From NCBI RefSeq assembly GCF_026262505.1, contig NC_067204.1:5055797-5119796 (forward strand): a stretch of DNA of 64,000 nucleotides. The letters are read 5' to 3'. Below are positions 1 through 9,072 of this stretch, piece after piece. The first letter of the stretch is position 1; each line of letters opens with the position of its first letter. The notes under the pieces were generated by a model. That model was not told the origin of the DNA, searched no databases, and saw only the letters and a list, made by a program, of their open reading frames with translations. The translations under genes and the position numbers were made by a program. The stretch is from Trichomonas vaginalis G3. Its lineage: Eukaryota > Parabasalia > Trichomonadida > Trichomonadidae.

Positions 1-320
1 GCAGATAGTTTTTAATATCGTCTGATTTGAAAGAAACTTTCACAGTCAGATGTCAGTTTTTGTTGGATGGTATTTGTCAACGAATATTGTCAAAGCAGTT
101 TTCACATCTAAAATATTTTGGACCATAATGGTATGGCTTCACAGTATCTTGTGTTTTGACCAACAAAATATTAACCAGTATGGAGGTCCATCTGTTCTAA
201 CTCTCGAATGTTTTCCAAGATATCCATAAACCAAGCATTTGGTGTTGAACTAAAGATTTTTACCATGAGTGCTTTCTTTGTTGCCTTAGAAACATAGGGG
301 TCCTTGTTCGGATTCGTCAT
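1..320 (-). pseudogene. integrase-like remnant of Maverick-1
   Basis: Reading leftward from a start at 320, the protein begins MTNPNKDPYVSK and contains a Trp-Phe-Met-Asp-Ile stretch followed by a Leu-Glu-Gln-Met-Asp-Leu-His stretch. Further left, fragments in different frames resemble a core rve (retroviral-type) integrase. Maverick elements normally carry such an integrase near one end, which fits the position. The match is by eye only and the piece is incomplete and broken; it could be another Maverick gene. Confidence 0.3.
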
Positions 321-740
321 TTTTTACCCTGTAAGAAATGGGTTATTTGGCGCATTAGCAGGAGTTGCATCCAGATTTTTACCGCAGTGGGAACAATAGC
401 CAGAGGTGTATTTGGAGTTGGAAGGAAGATTTTGAGTACATTAGGTATACTTAAAGAGAAAGCACAACCTATTATACATAACTGTACAGAAAGGTTGGGA
501 TGTAGCACGAGATGCAGCAAATCTTATTCCAAATCCTGAAACAAGAGGAAAAGTTCAAGGATGGATGGACAATGTAGGAAGACAAGCAGGAAACTATTAT
601 AACAAAGCAAATGACTACTATAACCAAGCAGGACACTATATGGACCAAGGTGAAAGATTCTTTAACAGAGATATAACCATGCACAACAATGGGTAAACAA
701 TAACCAACCGCAACCACCTCAAACGTGGGAATGTAAAGTT
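321..740 (+). pseudogene. minor capsid-like remnant of Maverick-1
   Basis: Coding-like fragments in more than one frame include an amphipathic Tyr/Asn/Gln-rich segment (NYYNKANDYYNQAGHY) and an upstream Gly/Arg/Lys-rich helix. Small amphipathic, glycine-containing proteins are typical minor capsid or membrane-active virion proteins of Mavericks, and this is the basis for the guess. It is broken and is not assigned to a named family. Confidence 0.3.
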
Positions 741-758
741 TTTTACTGAGATGAAATG
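737..758 (+). promoter_or_regulatory. Maverick-1 promoter-like motif, copy 1
   Basis: TTTTTTACTGAGATGAAATG ends in the ATG of the 51-residue gene at 756. The same 20-base string recurs directly before the gene at 930, and a close variant (TTTTTACTCATATGAAATG) precedes the major capsid gene at 15,754 on the other strand. This repeated placement supports a promoter for virion genes and also fixes the starts. Confidence 0.6.
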
Positions 759-911
759 AACAAATACAGCATTGAGACAAATGGGTTCAAGATGGATTTG
801 TCGGCTTCCAGCAGTTACACAACCACGTGTTTGTCAAGTTCTTCCTTACCTCAGGAAGTTTTAGACCGACTTAAAAAACCTAAACAACCAGTTGAAAACA
901 AACCAAACTAA
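756..911 (+). CDS. small Maverick-1 protein, 51 residues, unknown
   Basis: An open frame from ATG at 756 to TAA at 909-911 encodes MNKYSIETNGFKMDLSASSS and ends in a Lys/Pro-rich tail (LKKPKQPVENKPN). It is too short for usual ORF cut-offs. The perfect promoter-like motif directly before it, repeated before the next gene 18 bases downstream of its stop, argues that it is real. It has no recognised domain; a small virion or scaffolding protein is a guess from its neighbours. Confidence 0.5.
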   Translation: MNKYSIETNGFKMDLSASSSYTTTCLSSSSLPQEVLDRLKKPKQPVENKPN

Positions 912-932
912 ATTTTTTACTGAGATGAAATG
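911..932 (+). promoter_or_regulatory. Maverick-1 promoter-like motif, copy 2
   Basis: TTTTTTACTGAGATGAAATG is repeated exactly as before the gene at 756, and its last three bases are the ATG at 930. Confidence 0.6.
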
Positions 933-1514
933 ACCGAAGAAGTTGAAACGGTAGATTTGACACCACAAACAAAAAGTTCAGAACCATTGTCAAAACCTGT
1001 CAAAGAACTTACAGATGAAGAGAAAAATTCAATAATAGAAAGTGCCAGGTCTGGAAATACAAACCCTAACTATAAAGTCACTTTTCATAGAAATGGAACG
1101 GCAAGTATCTCAAAAAAGAAACAGACTCTCACAAATAAAATATTGAAGTCTGAAGGAGCTTTCGAAACAACAGATGGAAAAGTTTACTTCACTGACCAAC
1201 AGTTCATTATAGAACATCTCATTGACTTAGAGTCGAAATATTCTAAACTTTACAACAAACACAAAAAGTTGAAAGGAAAACAAAAACAAATGGCATATGA
1301 TATTTATGAAGATGTTAACGACACAACTGTTCCTGCAGGTGAGGTAAAGTCAGAGGAACCGAAAAGTGACGAAAAACCGATAGAAGAAGAAAAACCAAAA
1401 ACTGAAGATAAACCAAAACCAAAGTTTAGTTTGGAAACTAAACCAAGTCAACCTTCATTAGCTGGTATGGGTTGGCGTCAAAGACTTATGGCAGCAGGTG
1501 GTTATGTAAAGTAA
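930..1514 (+). CDS. Lys/Glu-rich Maverick-1 protein, 194 residues, unknown
   Basis: The start is set by the preceding promoter-like motif. The N-terminal 40 residues are acidic and polar. A mid region of about residues 50-135 looks folded and ends in a Lys-rich helix (YNKHKKLKGKQKQ). Residues 140-175 are a low-complexity Glu/Lys/Pro linker, and the tail (GMGWRQRLMAAGGYVK) is amphipathic. Small basic proteins with Gly-rich tails are common Maverick virion components, but no family is recognised here. The polymerase gene starts 31 bases downstream on the same strand. Confidence 0.55.
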   Translation: MTEEVETVDLTPQTKSSEPLSKPVKELTDEEKNSIIESARSGNTNPNYKVTFHRNGTASISKKKQTLTNKILKSEGAFETTDGKVYFTDQQFIIEHLIDLESKYSKLYNKHKKLKGKQKQMAYDIYEDVNDTTVPAGEVKSEEPKSDEKPIEEEKPKTEDKPKPKFSLETKPSQPSLAGMGWRQRLMAAGGYVK

Positions 1515-1518
1515 AGAA

Positions 1519-1548
1519 AAAAAATATTTTTTTATTTTTATAAAAATG
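1519..1548 (+). promoter_or_regulatory. AT-rich promoter of replication genes (polymerase)
   Basis: An A-run, ATATTTTTTTATTTTTAT and AAAAATG lie directly before the polymerase start. The helicase gene (start 12,415, minus strand) has a nearly identical string, and related strings precede 8,153 and the ATPase/10,257 divergent pair. It differs from the TTTTTACT-type motif before capsid genes. Confidence 0.55.
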
Positions 1549-3690
1549 CCCCCATATAGAATGGACAGAAGGTCTGCTAGAATAAAAGCAGAGTTAGAAA
1601 GATATGGTTGGAGAGTTTCAAAGAAGTTTAAATATAGGAAGGGAAGACCCATAAAAGTCTATGACAAACTTGCTGGTCTGACCTATGAAATGGAATTGGA
1701 AACAGCACGCGCAAACTATCCAAACAGATTAGAGAGGTTAGAAGAAGAACGTCTTATGAACATGCCTTTCGATGTTAGTGAGCCTCAAGTTGAAGGACAA
1801 GACGGCTTTGCCAGATTCTATTGGAAACATGACGAACAATTGCATCCTTTGAGAAGGAAAAAAGGAAAAGGTGAAGACGCACATGCTCCCATGGAAAGAA
1901 CAAGATATGCATATGAAAAGTATCGTGAAGTTAGAAGTCAAATTACATCTGGTCGAACCTTTACAGTAAACTTTGACGAAGGAAAGAACAAAGAAGGCTT
2001 CATGGGTGTACTTGCTGCAATTCAAGACGGAAAGAAGAAAGGATATAACCTCAGATTGACCATAACAGATTTGGATGGTCACATTTACTATGCACATGGC
2101 AATGAACAAACAGCCGCAAAACTTCTTGACGCTTTCAAGACTACAAAGAGAGAACAAATGGTTGACTCCGACTCAGACATTTTGAATGCAATTGAAGGAA
2201 TTGTAAGTGTCAAGTTCGAATGGTACCAACATAACCCTCAAGCAGTCAGACAACATGCTGGATACTTCCCGTTCATAAATAAGTCTGACATTGACTTGAC
2301 AAGGTATGGAATTTACAATTCAATTGAAACAATTGTCAATGAACCTTGCATTCTTACATGTCTCAGGAACTCTGGTCTTGTTACAGATGAGAAGATGAAG
2401 TATCTTGAGTCATGTGTGAAGACAAGGTACATTCTCAGAGGTCAATTGGCAAAAATTGCACCGTTGGCAAATGTCAATATCCGAGTCAACATACCTACAG
2501 CTAAAGGTTCTTCACATGACGACTATGTTGTTGACAAAGACATGCCATGGTTGAAGATTGTAATTTGCCACAACCACTTCATGTTGAACGAAAGTCTTAC
2601 AAACACATTCTTTGGTAAAAGTAAGTGCAACATTGTCAGAGCTGTAAACATTCTTTTCGAGAAAGGTTTGTTGGAACCAATTCCAGATGACAAGCTGACA
2701 GAAACTTTTGTACCAAAAGACGAAACAAACTTTTCACTGTTAGCAAGACCAAAAGTTGTTCCAGACAAAGTTCTAGTACAAAAGAAGTACACAGTTCCAC
2801 AAGGAGTTGGATTGTTCGGATACCAACCTGAACCAGAAGAACTTCCAATGAGGTTGCAAGAACTTCAAGATGCTATAAACAAACTTCCATTGAGACATCC
2901 AATTGACGTCAAATTGTATTGGAGAGCATCTGAGTTAGGTCAGAAGGTTTTATATGAAACAGGTTGCTTCGATGATGTTTATGAGATAACAGGAGAAGTT
3001 TCGCAGAAGATAAGAGACTCACTTGAATTTCCACGAACTGGACCAATTGGTTGCGACAAGTTCGACTCAAGCGAAAAGATATACTATGTCGACCTTAACG
3101 CTGCGTACATGAGGTTTGTCCAATATATTCCAACTGGAATTCCAAACGAAGATGGTGAGTTCCTGGGAAGGAACTATACAGTTGGAAAAGTCATACAACA
3201 ACTGTATGATATTAGGAAAGCTTCAAACCCCAAACTTGCAATGACACTCAAATTGCTTATGAATTCGACATGGGGATATTCCATTAAGAAACCTCAAGAG
3301 ATGAAGAGTAAACATTATGAGAAGGTCGACAACTTTGTTGAAAGGTTTTCTCCTTTTGTTTTGAAGTACGAATTCACTCAAGGTCAAAGTGGCTTAGTAA
3401 CCACATTAAAACCTATTGTCGAACATTGGTCTTACCCTCAGTTCGCAAAGGCAGTCCTTGACAACTACAACAAATTCTTCTCCGAAGTCAAATCCAAAGT
3501 GAAGGTTTACTATGAGAACATTGACGCACTCATGACGAACGAAGAAGGATAACAACAAACTCATTGAAATGGGTTATGGTCGGTGAAAAGATGGGTCAAT
3601 TCAAATTGGACAAAATTTTCACCGAAGTTCATGTCCTCTCCAAGCGGTAAGTACTGGGGCATACTTGAAGACGGCACGAAATAAAACATT
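1546..3690 (+). pseudogene. protein-primed type B DNA polymerase of Maverick-1
   Basis: A long open part of 668 residues starts MPPYRMDRRSARIKAE. The palm motifs are visible in order: motif A as YYVDLNAAYM near residue 515, motif B as LLMNSTWGYS near residue 575, and a motif C-like YYENIDALM near the end. Coding-like sequence continues for about 100 bases past the open part. The N-terminal 450 residues are divergent and I cannot point to intact exonuclease motifs. Family knowledge: such polymerases replicate linear virus-like elements from a terminal protein. The gene belongs to a broken fossil and is itself broken. Confidence 0.8.
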
Positions 3691-3843
3691 GCATGAAGTA
3701 AAAATTTTTATTCGAATTTTTGAATCGGACAGGTCGAGTTACACCATTCTTGGTCTCAAACTATATAACCTGTTTGTTTGTATTTTCGTCGACTATGACA
3801 CGAGACACGAACATTGACCAACGGACAAAAAGTGTCATTTCAG

Positions 3844-4083
3844 ATGGTCCCGCAGCCAATCGCATTCGAGCACTTCGAAGAAGCCTTACGTTCCAAGGGA
3901 GAGGGTTCTGGTGCAAGCAGAGGTCATGAAACTCTACGAGCAGTACATCCTCAATGCCTGGGAGGACAAATCGTCCTTGGATTGGCAATTCTACCAACTC
4001 CTCTGGGACGACCTCTCTAGGCAACTGGGAGACGAAAGAGTCAATTCAGGGTCAGGAACTACTTGTCCAAATTACCCTTAATT
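3844..4083 (+). pseudogene. small Maverick-1 gene, broken
   Basis: AAAAAGTGTCATTTCAG, an initiator-like string, precedes an ATG at 3,844 whose product begins MVPQPIAFEHFEEALRSK. Downstream, a Trp/Leu/Asp-rich coding-like segment continues in another frame. The base composition is higher in GC than in neighbouring genes. No family is recognised. Confidence 0.4.
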
Positions 4084-4113
4084 TAACCTACTTAACTAAA
4101 TAAACACCTAAAT

Positions 4114-4856
4114 TTACTTGGGTTTCCCCCTAAAATAAAATTTTTTTACTTCTTTAGAACCACTCGAGGTTCTCCTTACGGTGTTGAGCTTGTCACCGTC
4201 AATGTGTCTGACCTTCGTCTTCTTGTCTGGATTTGGAACCCATTGAATTGCGACAAGCTTGCCCATGGAAATTGAACCGCGATTCCGAAGGTTAAGGTTC
4301 AAGTGTCCCAAGTTGTTGAGGACTGGGGTAAGAACCTTGCCTGTATCCTTGTTGCGGATTTGGTATGGGTAGGGTTGGGAAATTTCGTAGGAATCGTCGG
4401 CAACAAGGGTTGCCCAAACTTCCTCTTCTTCTTCGTGTTTCTCTTCTTCCTCTTCTTCTTCGTGTTTCTCTTCTTCCTCTTCTTCCTCGACAATTCCTTC
4501 GGCAATTCTGTGTTCACGAATTACGGTGTTGAGGTTCTGTCCTTTCCGAGTACCTTCCAGATGGCGTCTATCTCTTCGAAGAAAACGGTAATGAGTCTGG
4601 CAAGGTCTCGGTTCTCTCTCGCGTAAATGCGCAAGGTTTCCGTCAAATCATTCAGGCATTTCTCATTGGAAGCTTGGTTCATGAGGACATCGGCTTTGAG
4701 CTTGGTCATCTCTTCCATAAGACTACTTTGGAGAGTCTTAACGGTGTTTGTCAGATGAGCTTTCAAATTCAAATTTTGAATTTGAACTGGGCGCTTGTCT
4801 GGCAACATTGAAAGGACATCTGCCATTGTGTTCGGCTTCGGTGCTTGTTCGGACAT
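4114..4856 (-). pseudogene. HNH/NUMOD4-like endonuclease gene in Maverick-1
   Basis: The N-terminal part (from 4,856; MSEQAPKPNTMADVLS) is helical. A Glu/His/Lys-rich low-complexity stretch follows (the GAA/TTC-rich run at about 4,420-4,500). Then comes a segment with Trp-Ala-Thr-Leu and SYEIS as in NUMOD4 modules, then GKLVAIQWVPNPDKK and VRHIDGDKLN, which closely follow the HNH signature of homing-type endonucleases (pattern LVA-x6-PNP...HIDG-x-x-x-N). Family knowledge: these nick DNA and are often carried by phages and large viruses. The gene is broken; function in the element is inferred. Confidence 0.5.
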
Positions 4857-4893
4857 CGAAAAAATGAAGTGGTTTGAGAATGACGGTTTTACT

Positions 4894-5473
4894 TCAAAAA
4901 GTTGTTATGACAGTTATGTCATACAACAAGTTTAAAATAATATCTTGTTCTTCTCTGAACGTTTGTTGTCTCTTCCGATAAAAGTTTCGAACATGAGACA
5001 CCAAAAAACGTTTTTTGAGATTGCGGAAGAGTTCAGGCAAACGTTCATATATTCTGATATGTTGGGAGCAGTTCAAAACATCTGAGCTGACTTTCGGACA
5101 AAATTGGGACAATGTCAGAAAATTCATCTTTGGTCGGACTGCTTGAAGGTAAGTCCCTTACATGTAAGTAGCTCTGGTAAAGTCTTCTCATTTCTGCTAA
5201 CTTCTGGAGTATAGCTTCGTAATTTAAGAGTTTTAATTTTAATTGTCTTATTCCACTCTTGACATCTAAACGGTAACTATCCATGAGGTCAAGAGTAGCT
5301 TTGGTAGCTTTAAGTGGAGCTATCTCTTCTTTGACTTGTGCAATTTTGGTTGCAATTGTGGTTTGAGCTCCTTCAAGTTCGCCGTCTATGTCGTTCTCAA
5401 CGTCTTCAACCATAGCTTGAAACTCTTCATCGGTCCATTGAGATTGGTGTGGGACGAATTTAACTTGCTTCAT
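4894..5473 (-). pseudogene. coiled-coil Maverick-1 protein, unknown
   Basis: The main open part is 142 residues from a start at 5,473 (MKQVKFVPHQSQWTDEEFQ). Residues 25-100 are heptad-rich and predicted coiled coil. A further 75 or so coding-like residues extend to 4,894 with a basic segment (RNFYRKRQQTFREEQD). It may be a structural or DNA-associated virion protein; no family is recognised. Broken. Confidence 0.4.
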
Positions 5474-5495
5474 TCAAAAAATGAAAAAAATGTTT

Positions 5496-5780
5496 TTACT
5501 CAAAGCGTGCCATGTATATGGCTATAAGAAACTTACCAGAAGGCTTCTTCTTCACATGAGTCTTTGGCAACTTGAGTGTTGGTGTTGGAGTTGGGTCTGG
5601 AATTTCAATTCTCTCTCGAGCGCAACAACAGATGTCAGAATAACATTCCCCACTGTCTTTCTTGCCACCATAAATTGTGTATTGACCGAACTTGCATTTG
5701 CAGGAAGACCGGTCAATACAAGGTTCACAGTTGACATATGTGTACACATACCTGTTGAGTACGAGTGTGAGTAAAAACAT
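5496..5780 (-). CDS. cysteine-rich small protein with hydrophobic N-terminus, 94 residues
   Basis: The start at 5,780 follows TTTAACTTCACTT, a string also found before the 883-residue gene at 18,983. Residues 1-15 (MFLLTLVLNRYVYTY) are hydrophobic and could be a signal or anchor. A cluster of nine to ten Cys lies at about residues 18-53 (CEPC, CKCKFG, CYSDICCC), followed by a Pro/Thr linker (PDPTPTPTLKLP) and a Lys-rich tail. The composition is that of a small disulphide or zinc-binding protein. No family is recognised. Confidence 0.45.
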   Translation of the reverse strand: MFLLTLVLNRYVYTYVNCEPCIDRSSCKCKFGQYTIYGGKKDSGECYSDICCCARERIEIPDPTPTPTLKLPKTHVKKKPSGKFLIAIYMARFE

Positions 5781-5806
5781 AAAAAAGTGAAGTTAAAATG
5801 AGATGT

Positions 5807-6172
5807 TTACTGTAAAGGTACGATGTCGCCTTCTGTGTTTATGAAGAACGCCCGACCCGAGAAGTGTAAGAGTCCTCTGAGAATTTGGGCAATTCGTACA
5901 GTTGGGTTCTCTCTGTTTGGAAGTAGTATCCAAGGACGCTTGGCAAAGAACTTCAAGAGGACTTCTTTCTTCATCTCTTTTATGTCGTCGAAAGGAGTGT
6001 TTTCTGGTATTTGCAGGACAATTCCAGTGTCAATTTCAATTTTAAGCGCACTTCTTCCAGACACCCAGCCTGCAATGGTCTTGTTTGACTTCAGATGGCT
6101 CAGGTAGTTCCTAACTAGCTCATTTATCTCTATAAGGTAGATTGCCTCATCTGCTGGGTCTATGTCGGTCAT
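5807..6172 (-). CDS. Maverick-1 protein, 121 residues, unknown
   Basis: An open frame from ATG at 6,172 (MTDIDPADEAIYLIEINELV). The protein is mixed alpha/beta with a central SGRSALKIEIDTGIVLQIPENTPF region and a C-terminal hydrophobic segment (RGLLHFSGRAFFINTEG). It is transcribed away from the 22-bp palindromic repeat array, which separates it from the divergent gene at 6,567. No family is recognised. Confidence 0.45.
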   Translation of the reverse strand: MTDIDPADEAIYLIEINELVRNYLSHLKSNKTIAGWVSGRSALKIEIDTGIVLQIPENTPFDDIKEMKKEVLLKFFAKRPWILLPNRENPTVRIAQILRGLLHFSGRAFFINTEGDIVPLQ

Positions 6173-6566
6173 TGTTTCAAGACGAGTCTTTTACTTTTTC
6201 AAGACGAGTCTTTTACTTTTTCAAGACGAGTCTTTTACTTTTTCAAGACAAGTCTTTTACTTTTTCAAGACAAGTCTTTTACTTTTTCAAGACAAGTCTT
6301 TTACTTTTTCAAGACAAGACCCGTTATTTTTCAAGAAATTTTTTGGTGTAAAGTTCTCAAATTTGAGAACAGTGGTCTTGATTTCAGACGATACCCGTAC
6401 TTTTTCAAGACAAGTCTTTTACTTTTTCAAGACAAGTCTTTTACTTTTTCAAGACAAGTCTTTTACTTTTTCAAGACAAGTCTTTTACTTTTTCAAGACA
6501 AGTCTTTTATTGTTTCAAGACAAGTCTTTTATTGTTTCAAGACAAGTCTTTTATTGTTTCAAGACA
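6173..6566. repeat. 22-bp tandem repeats with dyad core, two blocks
   Basis: About 14 copies of a 22-bp unit, TTCAAGACAAGTCTTTTACT and minor variants, are split into two blocks (about 6,175-6,325 and 6,400-6,566). Each unit carries a dyad AGAC-NN-GTCT. The spacer between blocks contains a perfect 18-bp palindrome, GTTCTCAAATTTGAGAAC, at about 6,353. The array fills the divergent intergenic space between the genes at 6,172 (minus) and 6,567 (plus). A regulator-binding or replication role is possible but not shown. Confidence 0.85.
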
Positions 6567-7163
6567 ATGTCCGACGTACCACCAACCGAGCCCATATCCC
6601 AACCAGAGGAACCTAAAGCACCAGCCCCTGCACCTCAGCAACCTCAGTTCCAACAAGTACCTCAGTTCCAACAAGTACCTCCGAATTACTACCAATTTCC
6701 AAATTACTACCAAATACCTCCTCAAGGCTTCCCGAACTACCCTCCTCAGCCTATGCCTTACTGCCCTAACCCTTGGATGTTCATGTCAAACCCTCCACCC
6801 CAATTCCAATTCCAATCTCAATCCAAGAGAGACCAAGAGTTCGAAGAAGGTCTGAACCGTTTACGCAAAGAGTATGCCACAGCCCCTATGGAAGACGACA
6901 GGCTTTCAGTCTCTTCCCTAAGGTCGACCAATTCGACTCGTACCACAGATTCGGTTCGTGACCGTGACGACTACCTCAAGCAGTCTGAGAGACTCTTCAT
7001 CCTACAACCATTTACAGTTGGAGCTCTCAAGAACATGCGCAATTACGAAGGTCAGACACCAGCTGGAGACCGCAAAACAGACGTACTCGCAAGAGCAGTC
7101 CAACTGGTCAAGACAAAGACTGAGATAGTCGACTTCATTCTTGCAGCTTGCCCATACAAGTAA
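6567..7163 (+). CDS. Pro/Gln/Tyr-rich Maverick-1 protein, 198 residues
   Basis: I choose ATG at 6,567 because upstream in-frame sequence is only the 22-bp tandem repeat. Residues 1-80 are Pro/Gln/Tyr/Phe-rich with short repeats (QFQQVP twice, NYYQ twice). Residues 85-125 are charged. Residues 130-198 look helical and folded (LFILQPFTVGALKNMRN, DVLARAVQLVKTKTEIVDF). A disordered N-terminus followed by a compact C-terminus suggests a virion tegument-like or assembly protein. No family is recognised. Confidence 0.5.
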   Translation: MSDVPPTEPISQPEEPKAPAPAPQQPQFQQVPQFQQVPPNYYQFPNYYQIPPQGFPNYPPQPMPYCPNPWMFMSNPPPQFQFQSQSKRDQEFEEGLNRLRKEYATAPMEDDRLSVSSLRSTNSTRTTDSVRDRDDYLKQSERLFILQPFTVGALKNMRNYEGQTPAGDRKTDVLARAVQLVKTKTEIVDFILAACPYK

Positions 7164-7175
7164 AAAAATAAACAA

Positions 7176-7391
7176 TTACGAGTTAAACTTTTTATCTTTC
7201 TTTTCTGAGTTGTTTAGAGCTGGTTTCTCTTGTAGGAACCTTTCGTACTCTTCCATGGTCATGTAATTGCGAATTTGGTACGCAATTCCAGGTTCGTTGT
7301 TTTTGAACCTTACGTATGTAACGCTTCCATCCTCCTCAGGGAAGTAAGCTGCTAACATCTGACCAAGTTTTCTCGGTGACTCGGAGCTCAT
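7176..7391 (-). CDS. small Maverick-1 protein, 71 residues
   Basis: An ATG at 7,391 is preceded by AAAAAGTGACATTTTT. The product begins MSSESPRKLGQMLAAYFPEE and ends in a Lys-rich tail. It converges on the gene ending at 7,163, with 12 bases between the stops. It contains VTYVRFKNNEPG and an EEYERFLQEKP helix. Unknown function. Confidence 0.45.
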   Translation of the reverse strand: MSSESPRKLGQMLAAYFPEEDGSVTYVRFKNNEPGIAYQIRNYMTMEEYERFLQEKPALNNSEKKDKKFNS

Positions 7392-7442
7392 AAAAATGTC
7401 ACTTTTTAAACGTTAAGTTTTTAGTCTTATTTTACCCTTTGT

Positions 7443-7625
7443 TTACCCTTTGTTTGTCAAGTAGTATTGGAGTGCAATTTCTCCAAATTCTCTATGTCGG
7501 AGTTCTTCAGCATTTTCCAAGGTGTGCCTGGAGAACTCAAAGAAGTTGTCAAGAACATACTGCCATGCTGCTCTTCTGAGTTCGTCGGTATTTTGGAAGT
7601 GTTGCACCTTCGAGTCTTCGGACAT
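7443..7625 (-). CDS. small Maverick-1 protein, 60 residues
   Basis: The start at 7,625 is preceded by AAAAAGTGTCATTTTTTC, an initiator-like string with the TCA about 10 bases before the ATG. The product, MSEDSKVQHFQNTDELRRAA onward, is mostly helical. Same orientation as the gene at 7,391. Unknown function. Confidence 0.4.
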   Translation of the reverse strand: MSEDSKVQHFQNTDELRRAAWQYVLDNFFEFSRHTLENAEELRHREFGEIALQYYLTNKG

Positions 7626-7668
7626 GAAAAAATGACACTTTTTCTATTAAACCGTTTTGGCATTTCTC

Positions 7669-7848
7669 ATGAGTGAGTATAGTTCTGCCGAACCATTGGA
7701 AGAGAAGAAGTACCCTTGCTGGCAAAAGACAAAAATAGTTGCCTTAGTTGTCATTGCAATTGTACTCGTAATTGAATTCATTGTACTTCTCTTCACGTAC
7801 ATAAAACTCAGCAATGGTATTTGCTTTAAGAAGCTACCATCTTACTAA
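7669..7848 (+). CDS. small single-pass membrane protein, 59 residues
   Basis: An ATG at 7,669 gives MSEYSSAEPLEEKKYPCWQK, then a strong hydrophobic segment (about residues 25-46, VVIAIVLVIEFIVLLF) and a short Cys/Lys tail. A single transmembrane helix with an acidic N-terminus is clear. An upstream TTG would add four residues, but the ATG is preferred. Possible membrane-associated virion protein. Confidence 0.5.
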   Translation: MSEYSSAEPLEEKKYPCWQKTKIVALVVIAIVLVIEFIVLLFTYIKLSNGICFKKLPSY

Positions 7849-7897
7849 GACTAAACACTTACATTTTTCAAGCTTGACTTTTTACAATTTGAACTTT

Positions 7898-8095
7898 GTT
7901 GCTGAATTCAGCAAAAATATATTTTAGGGTAGAAGGGTATATCTAACCTCTTTTCTAACCTCTTTTCTACCCTCATGAATTTGTCATGAGTTTTATACAG
8001 AATTCAGCAAAAATATATTTTAGGGTAGAAGGGTATATCTAACCTCTTTTCTAACCTCTTTTCTACCCTCATGAATTTGTCATGAGTTTTCCCGA
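7898..8095. repeat. duplicated hairpin/AATATATTTT module, inverted relative to 9,073-9,277
   Basis: Two direct copies of about 92 bp (from 7,905 and from 8,004). Each holds a self-complementary block that starts TTTTAGGGTAGAAGGGTATA and ends TTTTCTACCCTCATG, next to AAAAATATATTTT. The same module in opposite orientation follows the gene at 8,153-9,067 twice and recurs once near the element's right end. Confidence 0.85.
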
Positions 8096-8152
8096 AATAA
8101 AAAATAAAGTTGGTTTTTTTAAAAAAATATTTTTTATTTTTATTGTAAGAAC

Positions 8153-9067
8153 ATGTTAGCAACAACAGCACCAAACTCGTTAGTCATGAACCCAACTTCA
8201 ATGTTAGTAGAGATGAAAAGCTTCATTCCTTCTTCATATACTTTCGAAAAAGAAATCCAGAAGATAAAGCAAGAACTTTTAACAAGTACTTTAGACTGTA
8301 GTGCGAAAGATGAAACAAATGAACAGTATCTTTATGAAATGCAGGATATTATTGACCATCTACCTAAACTTCCTGAAATACAACAACAAAAGCTTACTAT
8401 TCCAGAATTCGATGAAATAGAAGTCAAAGCAACTGACTCAGTAGAAATAAAGAAGTTCATACGAAAGGTTAACTATGAATTCCTTGGATTTCATTGCAAC
8501 CACAAAGTCATGGACAAAGATTGCGACATGGTATATAAGAACATCTCTGACATATACAAATCTGGGGAGTTTAAGACCTACGACAACTTTGTTTCGTTAG
8601 TTGCAAAATGTGTATGGCAGATAAGAGATAAAGATAGAAGAGGTAAGATATGGAATGAACAGATAAAACCCGCAACTTTTGAGTTAAAGAGAGCAATTGA
8701 CGCCTTAGTCATACTAGCAGGTAAGGTTTCAGAATATAACGCAAAAATGAACCCACAATGTTCTAAATGTAAAGCAGCAATGAGGAAATATAACTACTCC
8801 GTCAAAGAGATAGAACGTATGCGAAACGACTATGCTGACTTAAAGAGGGAGGCAGAGAAACCAGCAGAAGATAAAATGGACATGTTGACATTTCTAAACA
8901 AAAACTATCCAACAGCTGACGATTTCCTTCTTTCAGATGTCAAGAAGAAGTATAAAGAAACCTTCGGCATTGTTAAAACATTCGATGTACTGACAGAAGA
9001 AATAGAAGCTACGAAATTGTTTAGAATTTCACGAATTCACAATGTTTACCATGTAAAACGCTTATAA
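8153..9067 (+). CDS. Maverick-1 protein, 304 residues, unknown, flanked by inverted repeats
   Basis: An intact frame begins MLATTAPNSLVMNPTSMLVE, preceded by an A/T promoter-like string (ATATTTTTTATTTTTATTG). The protein is helical and charged. A CSKCKAAM motif near residue 200 and an earlier Cys/His group (FHCNHKVMDKDC, about residue 115) could bind zinc. The gene is bracketed by inverted copies of the hairpin/AATATATTTT module, so it looks like a separate cassette within the element. No family is recognised. Confidence 0.55.
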   Translation: MLATTAPNSLVMNPTSMLVEMKSFIPSSYTFEKEIQKIKQELLTSTLDCSAKDETNEQYLYEMQDIIDHLPKLPEIQQQKLTIPEFDEIEVKATDSVEIKKFIRKVNYEFLGFHCNHKVMDKDCDMVYKNISDIYKSGEFKTYDNFVSLVAKCVWQIRDKDRRGKIWNEQIKPATFELKRAIDALVILAGKVSEYNAKMNPQCSKCKAAMRKYNYSVKEIERMRNDYADLKREAEKPAEDKMDMLTFLNKNYPTADDFLLSDVKKKYKETFGIVKTFDVLTEEIEATKLFRISRIHNVYHVKRL

Positions 9068-9072
9068 AATAA

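Noticed and set aside
4303-4626. 107-residue plus-strand Phe-rich protein
   Set aside because: It is the opposite strand of the Glu-rich linker in the HNH-like gene.
7916-8090. Telomere-like TTAGGG repeats
   Set aside because: TTAGGG occurs only within the hairpin module and is not tandemly repeated.
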